Made by a program: the position numbers and the translations under genes | DNA from: Plantago major | Taxonomy: Eukaryota > Streptophyta > Magnoliopsida > Lamiales > Plantaginaceae | Reading direction: 5' to 3' | DNA: 64,000 nucleotides | Assembly (NCBI GenBank): GCA_026545765.1 | Contig: JAIFAC010000114.1 | Location: forward strand, 62,001 to 126,000 | Shown: piece by piece, positions 43,040-54,740 of the stretch | Layout: each line of letters starts with the position of its first letter | Numbering within the stretch: the first letter of the stretch is position 1 | Notes under the pieces: generated by a model | The model's input: only the letters and a program-made list of their open reading frames with translations | Told to the model about the DNA's origin: nothing | Database searches by the model: none

Positions 43040-44936
43040 TGTTGGGTGTTTTAAGTGTTTAAGGATATCAAGGTGCCCAGAATCGATTAATTTTGTGCAA
43101 CGGTAAAGCTCGACTTTTATTATACACAAAGTAGTACAATATTTTGTACAAGACTCAACACACTCGAGCTATTTCTATAGCTAGTCACTCAACAAGAGCT
43201 GCTGCTCTTTTATAATCACTCACTCTTAATTTGTTGGTCTCTTCACACTTGCTCACTTTCTTTTGCTTCTGCACTCATGCTTCTTTTATTGTCCACTCAT
43301 TAATCTTCATGGTAATCCTTTTTTCCACCATTCATGAGCTCTCCAAAATCTTCATTCCTTTTGGTTCACCGCCTTTGACCATGTCCTGCATCAATTGCCT
43401 TCTTATTGCATGTTGGTCCTTCTAGAATTTTCTCCAAAGTCCCTTACTTGTGTCTATGTTGGTCCAGATAACGGCAAAGTAAAAGACTAGAAGGGGGGGG
43501 GGGGGGTGAATAGTCTTTTAACACTTTTGTCGATAAACACAGTTTCTCAGAAACCTGGGGGTTTCTGATACTTAAATTCAGAGCGCAGAAGACTTTAAGA
43601 TAGGTAAGTGCAGAAACAATAAGTAAGTGTGTGTGCTTTCAAATGTAAATACAGAAGGTAATAACATGTAAATTATAGTGGTATCCGGAGGTATGAATCC
43701 TCCAACTAATCCACTTTGGTCTTTCCGAGACCTAGAATTCACTAGAATGTATAATCGAGTTCACCTTACAATAATCCTATTCTAAGATTCCTAAACAAAT
43801 GGTTCCCAACCAAATATTCCCCCGAGTTATTCCCTCACCTCCAGAGCTATGTACTTCCTCTACTCAGATAACCTTGGAGTTATTCCCTGATTTCCCAAAT
43901 CAAGTACTTCCTCTACTCCACGCCTTGATGGTGTTGGTTATAATGTTTGTTAGAGAGGCTTCTCGTATAACTTTTCAGTTATGTTTTCAGAGAGCCTAAT
44001 AGAACAAGACTACTTAATACACTTGTTCAGTGGATGATACCGCTTTTATCGACCCAAGTAATTGGTGTCCGTTCTGGAGAATGAGCTTCAGAAAGGGTAT
44101 CTGATAGTTCAACTCTTTCATGAATAACAATCTCTTGTTAAGGTTCAGGACAACTTAGAACTACTATTGATTCTTCAAGTAATAGAAAGCTTTCAAAAAG
44201 GGTAGTAGAGTGCTTGAGAGAATACTTTGCTTGATGGTAAGTTTGCAAGATAGAGCGTTCTAAGGTGTGTTCTTCAAGCATCCAAGTGTGTGATATATAT
44301 AGATAAATTTGAGAGGCGTTTGAATTGTATCCACAGTTTCTATCAAATTATATCCGTTTATATCTTGAACTATGTACTTAGAAGTCACTATCTCTTGTTT
44401 CAGAGAGGACTTGCTTTTTCCAGCATTTCTGCCGATGCATTTAATGCATAGTACTGTTCATTGTCCTTTAGTCTCAACGGATACATGAGCCTTTCTGATG
44501 GCTTGCATGCTCCATACTCATGATGTCATATTTCCAGAATTATATTTCCAAAGTAAGTTAATGTACTTAAGAAAGGATTAAGGGCATAGTCTTTCTGAGT
44601 TAGACTAAACCTTTGTGTCTTCATAAACCTTGTGCAATCTTCAGTCTTCTAATCTTCAGAAAAGCTCTATTGCAAGGATTGATCTTCATGGTCTTCTTGA
44701 AATACAAAATTACACTCAGAGACCTATAATCCTAATACAAGATTTACTAGACTAATCCTACTCAAAGGATTTCTTTTACAATGTTCAAGTGAACCAAGAG
44801 CACTTAATCACCTTTCTGGCTAAGATAAGAACATGTGATGAGTGATCAAAATACTAACAGATATTCCTAACAGTCTATTTAATTCTAGGTCCCTCTAGAT
44901 TCTTCTATTTATAAATTGAGCTTAATATTTTCAACA
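43040..44936 (-). repeat. 5' LTR of element D (about 476 bp, split by solo LTR C)
   Basis: The left part is 43040-43456 and the right part 44878-44936. The minus strand begins TGTTGAAAATATTAAG with a TATA box (TTTATAAATAGAAG) about 25 bp from the LTR start, an unusually short U3. It ends ...AACACCCAACA. Solo LTR C and its second GTCTA copy occupy the middle. Confidence 0.8.
43457..44872 (-). mobile_element. Solo LTR C of the Sirevirus A/B/E family
   Basis: A 1,416-bp LTR with perfect GTCTA target duplications at 43452-43456 and 44873-44877. It carries the roughly 84-bp stretch absent from the left LTR of A, and a guanine run of about 15 near 43493. Sitting inside the LTR of D, it is younger than D. 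Confidence 0.93.
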
Positions 44937-45113
44937 CAGATGAAGAAAATGGGGGAGAAGAAGAGCCGATGGATTGGTCTTGGCCATGCCAAGTACTTCG
45001 AGATCCCTAACGAGATGGATTTCTCTATTGTAGTTAAGTCCATTTATCATGTGGCCTTCCATTTTCTATGCGAAAAATGGCATTGCACAGTGTGTATATT
45101 TCAAGTCATTTAG
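44937..45113 (+). other. Short open frame right of element D, possible host exon
   Basis: The frame reads MKKMGEKKSRWIGLGHAKYF and then EIPNEMDFSIVVKSIYHVAF before stopping at 45113. The composition looks protein-like, but I cannot name a family. The element D LTR ends immediately before it, so an upstream part may have been cut off. It could be an exon of a disrupted host gene or chance. Confidence 0.25.
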
Positions 45114-46999
45114 GTCACTAATTTGCTAGTGTTGGAACTTTGGCATGTTGTTTTGATTGTATTGCTTCTATGTCATAATGGGCTTGTTGTGTTTAAGTCT
45201 TATCTTTGAATGCAGTACGAGTAGAACTCGAGGAATCTGCTAACTTCTAGCTAAGAAAACCACGATGTATGCATTGAGCTTGTGAGAATTAGCTTTGGTA
45301 TATTTGTTTGTTTGGCTAATCATATGTCGGGCAAACTGATTTATGGCATTTTGTATTTCTATAAATAGTTAATCAATTTAATTAGCGACCTGTGTTCACT
45401 TTGAGGGGTGTCCTTGGAGACGAACTCATGATGCTGGACATAAAATGGTTGATGTGTATTGAGTTGTTTGGTCGTGATTTTATCAAGAAGAAGTGCTAGC
45501 AGAAAGTTTTATGTAATTCCCAAAATTGAACTGCACACAAATAAATAACCCGTATTTCTTTTGTTGTTGTCCACTATTGTTGTTGATATTAAACGTACTG
45601 CATTCGGGTTCCAGGTCCATGTTGCATGTATTCCTCATTTTCATCTCGACATGAAATACTCTTGGGTTTTAAAGCAACTTATGTTAAGGTTTGAACCAGT
45701 TTTCAGCGAAGCCTTCTTGTGGATAGTGTTTGTTCTTAGGTTTAAAGATATTATTCATCTTTCTCTGCATTCCCTGGATCGACTTTACTATTAACATGGC
45801 TATTCATTCTATGAAATTGGATAGTGAATACGAACATGCATGCATTATAATCTGGTTCCACTTACTTCTGACATATTTTTATATCTCCCCCATGTGTAAT
45901 TGATATGGATTTGTGAGATGAATTTTCAATTTTCTTTGGCAGATTCTTTTTTTTTTTTTTTTTTTAAATACTTTGAGCAATTCAAGCGGCATTGGCCCAG
46001 ATATGAATATTCACATGGAGTTTAAATTTCTTCTACATTTAGGATAAAATGACAGTGCCTATATTTTCTATGTAATTAATTGTACCTTTTCCTCATATGT
46101 TCTCAGATACAATATTTCATTTCGCAAGGGAATGTTTTCTTTTTGGTGGTGTAGATTGGAGATTTGGTCGAGCACATTGGCCAGATGGAACTATATATCA
46201 GCTGGAAACCATATAGCAAAATCTTTCAAGGATCTTGGTAGCCAAGAGCTGTGTTCAGACTATTGGGAACTATATATTGTAGTAGTTGTTTGAAACCTCA
46301 AGAGCAGTAAGCTCATATGGTCACTACCAACTATTGGTGACGTGGTTGGAGACTTCATTACATGACCAAAGACCTTCACATTAAGTAAATGTATCTATAT
46401 ATTACCCTATATGTTTCAAAGTAATTTATATCAAGAACATGTGTGAGAGCCAATATGGAACTTTGTAGAGATTTTATATTTAATTGTGATAAAATTTAGG
46501 ACAGTCAGATGCATTGGGCTTTATATGCTCATATTGTTGATTGATGAATTTTCTTTGATTCAATTTGGTATGGGTGGAAATGTGAATCCGCATTCTTATC
46601 TGTTCCGTTTGATTTGTGCCCTTCTTACCATCCCTTTTTATTCTTGTTTTGACACTACAGTTCATAGAGAAGTAGCCTGGTAGGTCCTGAAGAACAAGAT
46701 CTATGGAGATGATGGGATACTTGTGAAGTTGTTTTAACACTCTTTTCATTTTCTATTTTATTAATGACAGCCTCTGGTAGCCTATAGTTTACTGTTAATG
46801 AAAATGTAAATATCATATTGAAAAGTGTTATTGGTTTATGAATAAATTTCCTCTAGTTGTATTTTTTGTAGTTGCACATATTTATGTATACTCAAATCTC
46901 TAAATATTTGTTACATTCGAGCATTCTAATTGTTGAGAACAAATCCCTCATATTTTCATGTGTTACTGCTTATAAATTTAATGACATTCAAAAGAGTCA
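45114..46999. other. AT-rich sequence with possible gene scraps
   Basis: No supported gene. A T run of about 22 bp lies at 45945-45965. At about 46155 a good acceptor (TTTTGGTGGTGTAG|ATTGG) is followed by 28 open codons (IGDLVEHIGQMELYISWKPY...). Together with the frame at 44937 this hints at a decayed multi-exon gene on the plus strand, but there is no recognisable family. Confidence 0.4.
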
Positions 47000-47420
47000 A
47001 AATAGTTACTCGATGCTTATTGTAACATGTCATTAATACAAGTCTACCACGATATTTTGAAGGGTTGGTAAATTATGTAAATATGGCTCGTAGAAGTGCC
47101 ACACTATTGATGGGCAGTGACACATTCTAGTGTAACGGTATTCAAATGCAGTGACATTTCTAAATGCAGGTAATTCTATTTTCAGTGTCTCTCTTAATGG
47201 CCACTAATATCTCATTGAGTAACACTTCAAAGTGTTTCTCTAAATAACTAATGTGGTATTGGAGAAAATGTCAATGTACAATAAATAGGTGACATAATAG
47301 AATTAGCCACCCCTCTTGAAGTGACACTTCATAAAAAGTGATATTGAAACTTAATATGTCACTAAATATAACAACTAAAGACACTTTCTATTGTCATTAA
47401 ATCTCATATTTGTTGTAGTG
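47000..47420. mobile_element. Probable CACTA (En/Spm-like) transposon terminus
   Basis: The segment ends ...ATTTGTTGTAGTG, the reverse complement of CACTACAACAAAT, which is the typical CACTA terminal motif. Subterminal copies of agtgtc / tgaca(c) / agtgaca recur in both orientations across the preceding 350 bp, as in these transposons. A matching left end was not found with confidence: CACTACCAACTATTGG at 46322 is a candidate, but its 3-bp flank does not match. No transposase is present. Confidence 0.45.
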
Positions 47421-48603
47421 ATTGAGGAGATATACTTAGAAAGATCTTCTATTGTGATCAGATAAAATGTGAACGTATCCAAGTATGTGGTTTACCTACT
47501 GGCAGCTGAAGGAGGAAGGAAAGCGTGTGGAGATGTGTTAAATATGGAAAGCAATATTGCAAGGAAGAAATACTTTCTTTATTGAAGAAGACAGTTTAGG
47601 CTAGATCTTTTGGAAGATTTTCCTATTGAATTCAAGTCAAGATCTGGAGCAACAATATAGGAACTTACCTTCTAGTCATTCATCATTGTAAAACTATAAA
47701 TACAGCCAAAAGTCAGTTTCATTAAGTACGTAAGAATACATCCAAAAGTCAGTTTCATTAAGTACGTAAGTTTTGAGCTGTCTCCGAGTGTATTCATATC
47801 GCCTCACGTACTTGACAGTTTTCCAAGCTTTGTCTAGTCTTTTTACTAGATTAGGATTGTTAGTTCAATTCAACTGCTTAGTGTTTTATTCACACCTTAA
47901 TCACTTTGATTAAGTTAGGAATTGTTTTTGTAATTCATTATTTCATTATAGTGGATTGTTTTGCGTTGAGGCTAGGTGGGTTATAATATATTAACCCACT
48001 AGAAACCATACTTGGTGTTCTTATTTTCGGCTGTGTTATTAATTTGCTCTTTAGATTAGCTTTAGTTTTAGTGGATTAATTATTATAGTTCATAAACTAT
48101 TTGTTACAGTATATCGAAGACACTTTTCAATAGTGTTCTTTGGTGTATTGAATACACTTGTTTACGTAGTACCAAATCTCGGTCCATACATTTTCACATC
48201 ACACGATAATTACAATATTATCTATGAGAAGGTCTTCCACTCGTAGACCGGAGCAAACGCTTTGGCAAAGTGCATTACGGACGACAAGGTTCATCAGACA
48301 ACTCAATTATGATGGGGATGTCATTGTCCAAGACAAGGCTTAATTTTAAGCGGGGAACATTTAACGGGGTATTTAATCACTTCAACAAGATCTTAACATA
48401 AGTGTTACTGATAAGCAATTATCTGGGTGCCGCCTACCCATACGTAATAAATGCGGTCCGAGAAGTATTAGGGTGTCGTCTACCCAGCATGCAAAGCGTA
48501 CTCTACAACTACACAACTTTTAAATAAAATCATGTAGACAAGTAGATCACATAATCACAATGATTATAACAAAGAATTCTGATTATCATATTCTGATTTT
48601 CTG
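47421..48603. other. Unassigned AT-rich region with an LTR-like character
   Basis: A TATA-like box (ACTATAAATACAG) at about 47692-47705 is followed by a direct duplication and T-rich sequence, which looks like an old LTR. No ends, primer site or TSD can be defined. Near 48430-48490 a short motif, gggtg(c/t)cg(c/t)ctaccca, occurs twice. Confidence 0.35.
47706..47770. repeat. 29-bp direct duplication
   Basis: The 29-bp unit starting ccaaaagtcagtttcatt occurs at 47706-47734 and again, identical, at 47742-47770, separated by 7 bp. It lies just after the TATA-like box. Confidence 0.92.
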
Positions 48604-48964
48604 ATTTCGATTGTACTTTCGGCGATTTCTGATTCTATGTATACATTCAACGATTTGATTTTTATGGTAATATTTTTCTACAATCCGATGTTAGAGTTTT
48701 TGTTTCGTGCTTTATGTTTTATGATTCAATTATACTTTCGGCGATTTCTGAGTACGTATAGTTTCGCGATTTGATTTACTAGTTCTCATTAATATTTTTG
48801 CTACAATCCAGTTTATAGTTCGTGCTTTAGGCTCTATGATTTGGTTATATTTTGAATGATTCTGGTTTTAGAGTTACTAGTCCGTGTCTTAGGATTTATG
48901 ATTGGATAATACTTTGGGCGATTTCTAATTAAGTATAGTTAAGCGATTTGATTCTATTCAACTT
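48604..48964. repeat. Imperfect tandem repeats of about 117 bp
   Basis: Units start near 48604, 48721, 48838 and 48900, each beginning with gatt.g.t..tacttt(c/g)ggcgatttct. The first two are about 117 bp. The last two are shortened by internal deletions. The array is AT-rich and non-coding. Confidence 0.75.
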
Positions 48965-50883
48965 CTTTTGTTTTCCCTGCCTTTCAACCCTCCGTCGAAG
49001 TCTATCCTGTCCAATCTTTGACATTTATTTGAATGCGGATAGCGAACTTCCCCCTTTAATTGGTTTGCCAGCTCCTCCCATCTAATGTGCTCCTAGAATC
49101 AATGTCGAAGAAACGGTTCAATTGCATGAAAAGAATGCCTTTGGTTGTCCTTTTTATTTGATCTACTACATTATTGGTACTTTGTTTGACGCATTTATGA
49201 TAGTTTAATAATGGATTATGGCCTAATTCCTTGGTTTTTTTTTTATTGTGCAGTTCTGGGATTCCTTTCTATCTTTTCTCAATTTAAACAATAAGAATCT
49301 AGTAGATCGACTTTTACAAATTAGTGATCTAGCTTTTCCTTTTGAAGAAGTCCTACTTGTTTTTCCCTATTATTGAAAACGACGTAGATGCCATTTAAAT
49401 GACCTGTAAGCCAACAAAAATGCAATCTGGCATAGAACCCTGAAGTTTATAGAGCACAAAATTAAATAAAGCCTTCCTACCATTCTACCCGTTTACCCTT
49501 TTATTACAAAGTTTACGTCATGAGGGACTCATTCACTAATGCTACGTAAAACGTCTTAGGACAGTAGTGAAAAAGAACACCACAAAAAAGACCCAAAACA
49601 TATCTAGAAGCCTCATGTACCAGTAATTATACAATGTACTCTTGAAATTATCTCTATTAGTCTTATATAATAATCTTTTTATTCGAACCATATATGATCA
49701 TTAAAGCTATATCCAAAGTAGTATCCTACAACAACCGTATGTGACAATTGCCTCACTTACAGAGTTGAGAACTCTAGCTTGTATCCATGGTGAGAACAGT
49801 AAGTTGCTGCATGTGAGGATAAACAAGACAGGACCTGAACTTTTGAGTTTATTAGAAGAGGCTCCAAGGCCGGTCCAAATTTTGAGAAATGTGCAGAATT
49901 TTTGAAATGGCCCCAAATAATAACATATTAAGGGAAAATATCATATACCCCTACTAAATGTCCTCTTTACACATTAGTCCCTAATGTTTGATAAGTCTAA
50001 AAAGTGTCGCAAAAGATCAATTTTGGGCTCACGTGTAATTATTTTTGGACCCATATGTAATTTTTGGACCCATATGTAATTGGAGTATCTAGTAGAGGTA
50101 CTAAATGAAATTCACCTGAAATATAAAGAAAACAAAAACTTTTTATATGACAGTGAAATTATTTTATTCTGGGGTCATCTCAAGTTTTTAGGGATTTTGT
50201 ATAAATTCAATATCTTATCCCAAATAAATAAGGCGACATATCAGAATATTTTTAATTCAGTCATAAGATTAAACAAATTTTTTGAATGAAAAAGACGACA
50301 TTGGCATTTACCTTGGAACTCCCTTAGAAGAAAGGAAAGAAAAGGTAGAAAAGAGAAGAAATTAAGATCTAAAAAATAATTTCAATTGAAAAACTAATGT
50401 TTTGGCTTAAATCAATATGAATAGTTTAAATGAGTTTTGTACAAAGATTTTAAAATAATTTATTTTGAATTAATAAAAAATAATCATGTTTTGATGTTTA
50501 TAAATTATCACATAGAAATTAATTTAATTTTATAGAAACATACTAAAACATAAAAAAATATATATTAAAGAATAACATTATAGGGGAAAACCATACAAAA
50601 TTAAAGAGTACAACAAACAAGTAACTTTAAACGCACCTAAATGTTTTTCTAGAAGTCCACGGTTTGGATATATAAAATGGTCTCCTCAACCTGTTGGGCC
50701 ATGTACGGCGGGACTCATCCCACATGACCGGATCCGACCTGACTTTATGTATACTAAATATATCAATCTTAAGAGTGTAACATTTAAAGAGTTATTTGAA
50801 ATATAAAATTATTGATTAGTTCTTTATGACAACTTACTTTCATATTTTAAATTCCCTATTAGGACAATATACTGAATTGGGAC
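48965..50883. other. AT-rich spacer, no gene recognised
   Basis: Only short frames are present (49707-49916 minus, 50080-50289 plus) and they have no family signature. A direct repeat, tttttggacccatatgtaat, occurs twice near 50041-50081. Confidence 0.55.
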
Positions 50884-52199
50884 TGATGTGACAATGAAAT
50901 TTGCGATTTTGCATGCTTTCAGACCCTCATTTTTTGCTTAAGATTCAATATTCATATCATATTTTGGCCAATTACCAACTGCTTGTGTATTTTGTAGGTC
51001 ATGATCGTGTTTTTGAGGAATTGAACGATTTCAGGTACCAAAACGTTATATTTGGGCAAAATCGGGGAAGTTAAGCAAATACGCTGATTTGGACGTTGCA
51101 CGGAGTTCGAGGTGTCGAAACATGACATGTGACCAACCAATGGAAGATAATTGAAGATGCTACAACATTATAGAAGACCACTTTTCAAGGAAACAAAGTT
51201 ACGAAGCTCGAAATCAAAGAACGAAGAAAATATATTCGAACTTGCTGAAATCAAAGGACAGCAGTCGACTGTCGACCGCAGAAGGCCTTGTGCGGTCCAC
51301 TGTTGACCGCAGTGATGAAGAATCATCTGGAAATAGGCTTTTCCTGGCCTGTCAGGCTAGAGCCCGCCTTTCAAACCTTCCTTAATGATCAATGGCATCC
51401 AGAGCTTGGGATTTACAGTATAAATAAGACCTTTAGGTTCTCATAATCATTCACTGCTCACAAAGCAGCTCTCCTGAGAGAGAACCAGTCCTCAGGGATG
51501 TGGAACCCCAAAACCGTTAGTCGTCAAGCATCAGAATGAGGAAACCCTAGAAGCATCACGAAAACATCAGAGACTAAGCTTTTTCTTCTTTCTTTCTTTA
51601 CAGTTTTCGATTTCTGTCTGTAGTAGAATACTATGAGTAGCTAACTTTCTCTTGTATAGGAAAATTGCCGAAACTCTGCTGTTGCTACTTCTTTATATGT
51701 CGGGTTATATTAATGGAATAGTTATTAGACAGAATGATTATACAACTCTATACATCCTTCGTGATGTGATGTTCTGCTGAGTGACACAGTAATTTCATTG
51801 AACTGAGTACGGGTACTCGTGCCGACTACACCATGACACCATAGTATTATGCCCTGTTGTCGTTAGAGGTAATCGCGTAGGATATTAACTAGGAAGTTGG
51901 GAGTAGCATACCAAGAGGGAGGTCGGGGGTCCTTTACACCATCAAATACATCAAGTCACTTAGGGTTTATTGTGAATTAATCATCTATTTACTTTCAATC
52001 TGTTTGATGTCTGCACGAGAAATTAAAACGATACTTGTTTGTTCCTATGCGAAGTGTCCATGGAAAAGGACATCCCGAGTTAACTTACTGCTATTGCTGT
52101 CAGTTTTTGAGCTTCCGACTAATATAAATTTAATCTTTGATTGCAATTGAGAATTACAAGTACTATATACACCGCATTCAAATTCCCAAGTGCACATCA
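50884..52199 (+). repeat. 5' LTR of element F
   Basis: TGATGTGACAAT...GTGCACATCA. It aligns with solo LTR K (38805-40124). A GC-rich segment with inverted gaccgcag / tgcggtc motifs (51258-51322) lies 100-160 bp upstream of a TATA box (TATAAATAAG, 51421-51430). Confidence 0.88.
51421..51430 (+). promoter_or_regulatory. TATA box in element F LTR
   Basis: TATAAATAAG, conserved in position with the TATA box of solo LTR K (39338-39348). Confidence 0.5.
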
Positions 52200-52204
52200 A
52201 AATT

Positions 52205-52222
52205 TGACACCGCTGCGGGGGA
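52205..52222 (+). other. Primer-binding site of element F
   Basis: TGACACCGCTGCGGGGGA lies 5 bp after the LTR. It resembles the Athila primer site TGGCGCCGTTGCCGGGGA with several mismatches. Confidence 0.75.
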
Positions 52223-52566
52223 AACTTGACCGCTTAAACAAGTTTTGATCGTCCGAGATAAGGTGAAATCTTCTTTCGATTTAATTAATGCACCGTCTTT
52301 CAATTCATATAGCATAAACCAAAAAAATTATATATAACTCAATAAATAAATTTTCACAGGGAAAAATCCAAAAATATTTTATTTCTAGTATTAGTTTGTT
52401 TCCTTATCAAAAACCCAAAAATACGCATCTTTAGATTTCTGTTTATTATCTTTCCATTATTATCTATCTGTACCTGCGATATTTTGTCTGTTAGTCTTTA
52501 TGCAAGGCAGGAGAAGTGCAAAAAGACATAGATAAGCTTGAGAGACGTAGACTGTTTACCGCCACC

Positions 52567-52761
52567 ATGGAATCATCTATCAACATAAGTGGAGAAGGGA
52601 ACAGGAACGATAATCCATCTAGGAATGTCACAACTTCTGAACTTGAGCAGCTACTTAAGATTTGACTTGAGATCCAAGCTGAGAGGGAACAGTTGGAACA
52701 AGAAAGGCTAAGGATAGCCGAGGCAAGGTTGAGGCTAGATGAGAATCGAAGAAGGGATAAC
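52567..52761 (+). pseudogene. gag: Element F gag, N-terminal piece
   Basis: An ATG at 52567 in a strong context (GCCACCATGG) opens a frame reading MESSINISGEGNRNDNPSRN. It has an in-frame stop after about 32 codons (LLKI*), and then the same frame continues with the helical, charged QAEREQLEQERLRIAEARLR up to the solo LTR insertion at 52762. A coiled-coil N-terminus ahead of the gag core is usual in this group. The leader 52223-52566 holds no other gene. Confidence 0.55.
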
Positions 52762-54016
52762 TGATGTGCTCAAATTATTACTTAGAAAACAAGTAGAAAG
52801 CAGTTGTTGTAGATAGACAATGCTAACAACAAAATCGTTCGCTAAGAAATCAATTAAGCTACCACAACGGTTTGAAAGCAAACAGTTACTACTTGTGAAA
52901 ACAGATTGATTTGTAAGTTGGTTGTTTCTAAAAACTAGAAATAGATAAAGTAGATAACTATTTTTAACGATGAGAGAAGATGAACACAGTAGTAATGATC
53001 AGGTAATGCTAATTCGTTCTAGGACAATCATTCATATTTGTCACACGGTCGGTGTACATAAATCGATCAATCCAACCTCAATCAATCGTCATTTGAATAT
53101 TTTGAACTAGATAAATCGTAGGTCGTTAATCCACGATCCTTAACCGAAAATGATTTTGAAAGTCTTGAACTAGCTTATTGGATTGAAGGTTTTTACGAAG
53201 ATTTTGAACTAGACTAACCTATATGAACGAATCCTAACACTAGAAACGAATATGCAAAACCGTCACATAGCTACCTTGTTCGGAGTGGTTTAGCTACTCA
53301 TAGTAGAAGCAAAGATTAAAGAATTCGAAGTATTGTACATGATAAACTTAAACATATTGATAATCGAACGCAAGCTCATACAAATCGATAAACAATAGTA
53401 ACACGAATCGAAGAGATAAACGATGGAGAATTATCAAATATTACTAGAAATTCGATATCAATCCTTCAACAATGGTGAAAACCAAGCTCCAATTATGTCT
53501 CAATGTCAAAGTATGAATATGGAACTTTTTCTAAGAACTAGGTTAAAAGAAAGTATGACAGAAAAAATCCAAATTCTAAGCTAATAAGGAAGACAAAAAT
53601 ATGTTCTGGACTTCGCCAAGGACCAATTTCCTCATGTGAGCCTCTACAATACCCAAGAATTAGCCTCAGAATTCTGCCGCTGGCAAAATCCTCGTCAGAA
53701 GTAGTCTTCTTTTGTCGCAATATATATCGCCTCGCATAATCTCGCTGCGGCGGACCGATTTCCTCGCCGCGGTGAGCCTCTCTGCAGCTCAAACCTTCCA
53801 ACTTCATAAAATCTAGCCGCGGCGGAAAGAATCCCTCGCCGCGACGAGCCATGCTAAGCAGCTTTTTCCCGTTTTAGCTTAAAATCTTTAATTCCTGCAA
53901 AAGGAAAGCAAACACCAAAGCGTAAAATTGTACAAAAACCACTATAAAACTAAGAACAAAGACTAACAAAGACCGCTAAAAAGGACTAAATGAGACTCTA
54001 AATTATCGTCTCATCA
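52762..54016 (-). mobile_element. Solo LTR of the J family inserted in element F gag
   Basis: A 1,255-bp LTR, the reverse complement of the J type (TGATGAGACGATAATTTAG...GAGCACATCA), with perfect ATAAC target duplications at 52757-52761 and 54017-54021. Its middle matches J's left LTR and its end matches J's right LTR almost exactly. Several GC-rich palindromic pieces (ctcgccgcggtgag, cctcgccgcgacgag) lie at 53680-53850. Confidence 0.92.
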
Positions 54017-54029
54017 ATAACTACGCAAG

Positions 54030-54740
54030 GTGGAACTAGTGGACGAAGACGACAGACCCATGCGCGACTATGTTATGCCAAGACTTACACCGCATACCTC
54101 GAGCATCTATCTTGAGGGGATTGCGAGAGAATATGATCTGAAGGGCACTCATCTGAACCAACTACCGCACTTCTACGGGAACCCAGCCGAGGACTCGATG
54201 CACTTTATGATGGAATTCTACGCGATAGTTGGAGGTATACCATTGAACGGGCTCACTGAATGTTAGCTTAGAAGAAGGGTTTTCCCTAGCTGCCTTAAGG
54301 ACAAAGCAAAGAACTTGCTTATCTCACTACAGCCAAGCAGCTTAACTACTTGGGACGAGGTCTTCAATAAATGTATGCTCAGATACTTCCCATTGAAGAA
54401 GACATCCAACCTAAAGAGCCAAATCCAAAACTCTAACCAATTTGACGGAGAAACCTTCTACGAAGCGTGGGAAAGATACAAGGATCTATTTGACAGATGA
54501 CCAAGGCACTCTTACACGCTGTTTGACAAGGTCAACAACTTGTACAAGGGAATTGACTCTATCAGTCAAGCACTTATTGACGAGGCGTGTCAAAGAAACC
54601 TGTTGGATGTATTCCCAAGAAGAGTTTGGGAAGTATATGAGAACCTCAGCAAAACTCCATGCAAAAGGGACGAGGAAGAAGTACCCGATCTAAGAAACTT
54701 CGTGCTGTCATGGAGGTTCCATTGGGAATGATCCTAAAAA
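54030..54740 (+). pseudogene. gag: Element F gag core
   Basis: This is the Athila-type Retrotrans_gag domain. Segment 54030-54266 has RPMRDYVMPRLTPHTSSIYL and HFYGNPAEDSMHFMMEFYAI. After a stop, 54315-54500 has SLQPSSLTTWDEVFNKCMLR, SNLKSQIQNSNQFDGETFYE and AWERYKDLF, the typical F-x-Q-x-x-GE-x-x-x-E-AWERFKDL block. Then 54540-54731 has YKGIDSISQALIDEACQRN. Stops after GLTEC (54264) and after LFDR (54498) interrupt it. The protein forms the particle shell. It follows the solo LTR insertion without loss of sequence. Confidence 0.88.

Larger units (their letters stand above)
40331..44936 (-). mobile_element. Element D: left-truncated Ty1/copia retrotransposon
   Basis: A minus-strand copia element of a different lineage from A and E. 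It has a 5' LTR on the right (43040-44936, interrupted by solo LTR C), primer site, gag, zinc knuckle, protease and integrase. RT, RNase H and the 3' LTR are absent, because the sequence breaks off near 40331-40440 against element E. The gag type (NYGNWSIQMRVLLQSQDLWEIV, then a GRG-rich tail) is that of Tnt1/Tork-like copia elements. No target duplication can be tested because the left end is missing. Confidence 0.85.

Noticed and set aside
43040..43129. Element D gag reading frame extended upstream through the primer site into the LTR
   Set aside because: The extension crosses the primer site. The gag similarity starts at the internal Met at 42967, so the upstream codons are unlikely to be translated.
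45945..45965. T run as the tail of a LINE or SINE
   Set aside because: No target duplication or element body was found on either side. It could be a simple repeat.
46322..46337. CACTACCAACTATTGG as left terminus of the CACTA element ending at 47420
   Set aside because: The 3-bp flanks (ggt and att) do not match and the terminal similarity is short, so no complete element is claimed.
52561..52570. Perfect GCCACCATGG start context suggesting vector or animal-type sequence
   Set aside because: It heads an Athila-type gag with its LTR and primer site in place. Ten bases can match by chance and nothing nearby looks engineered.
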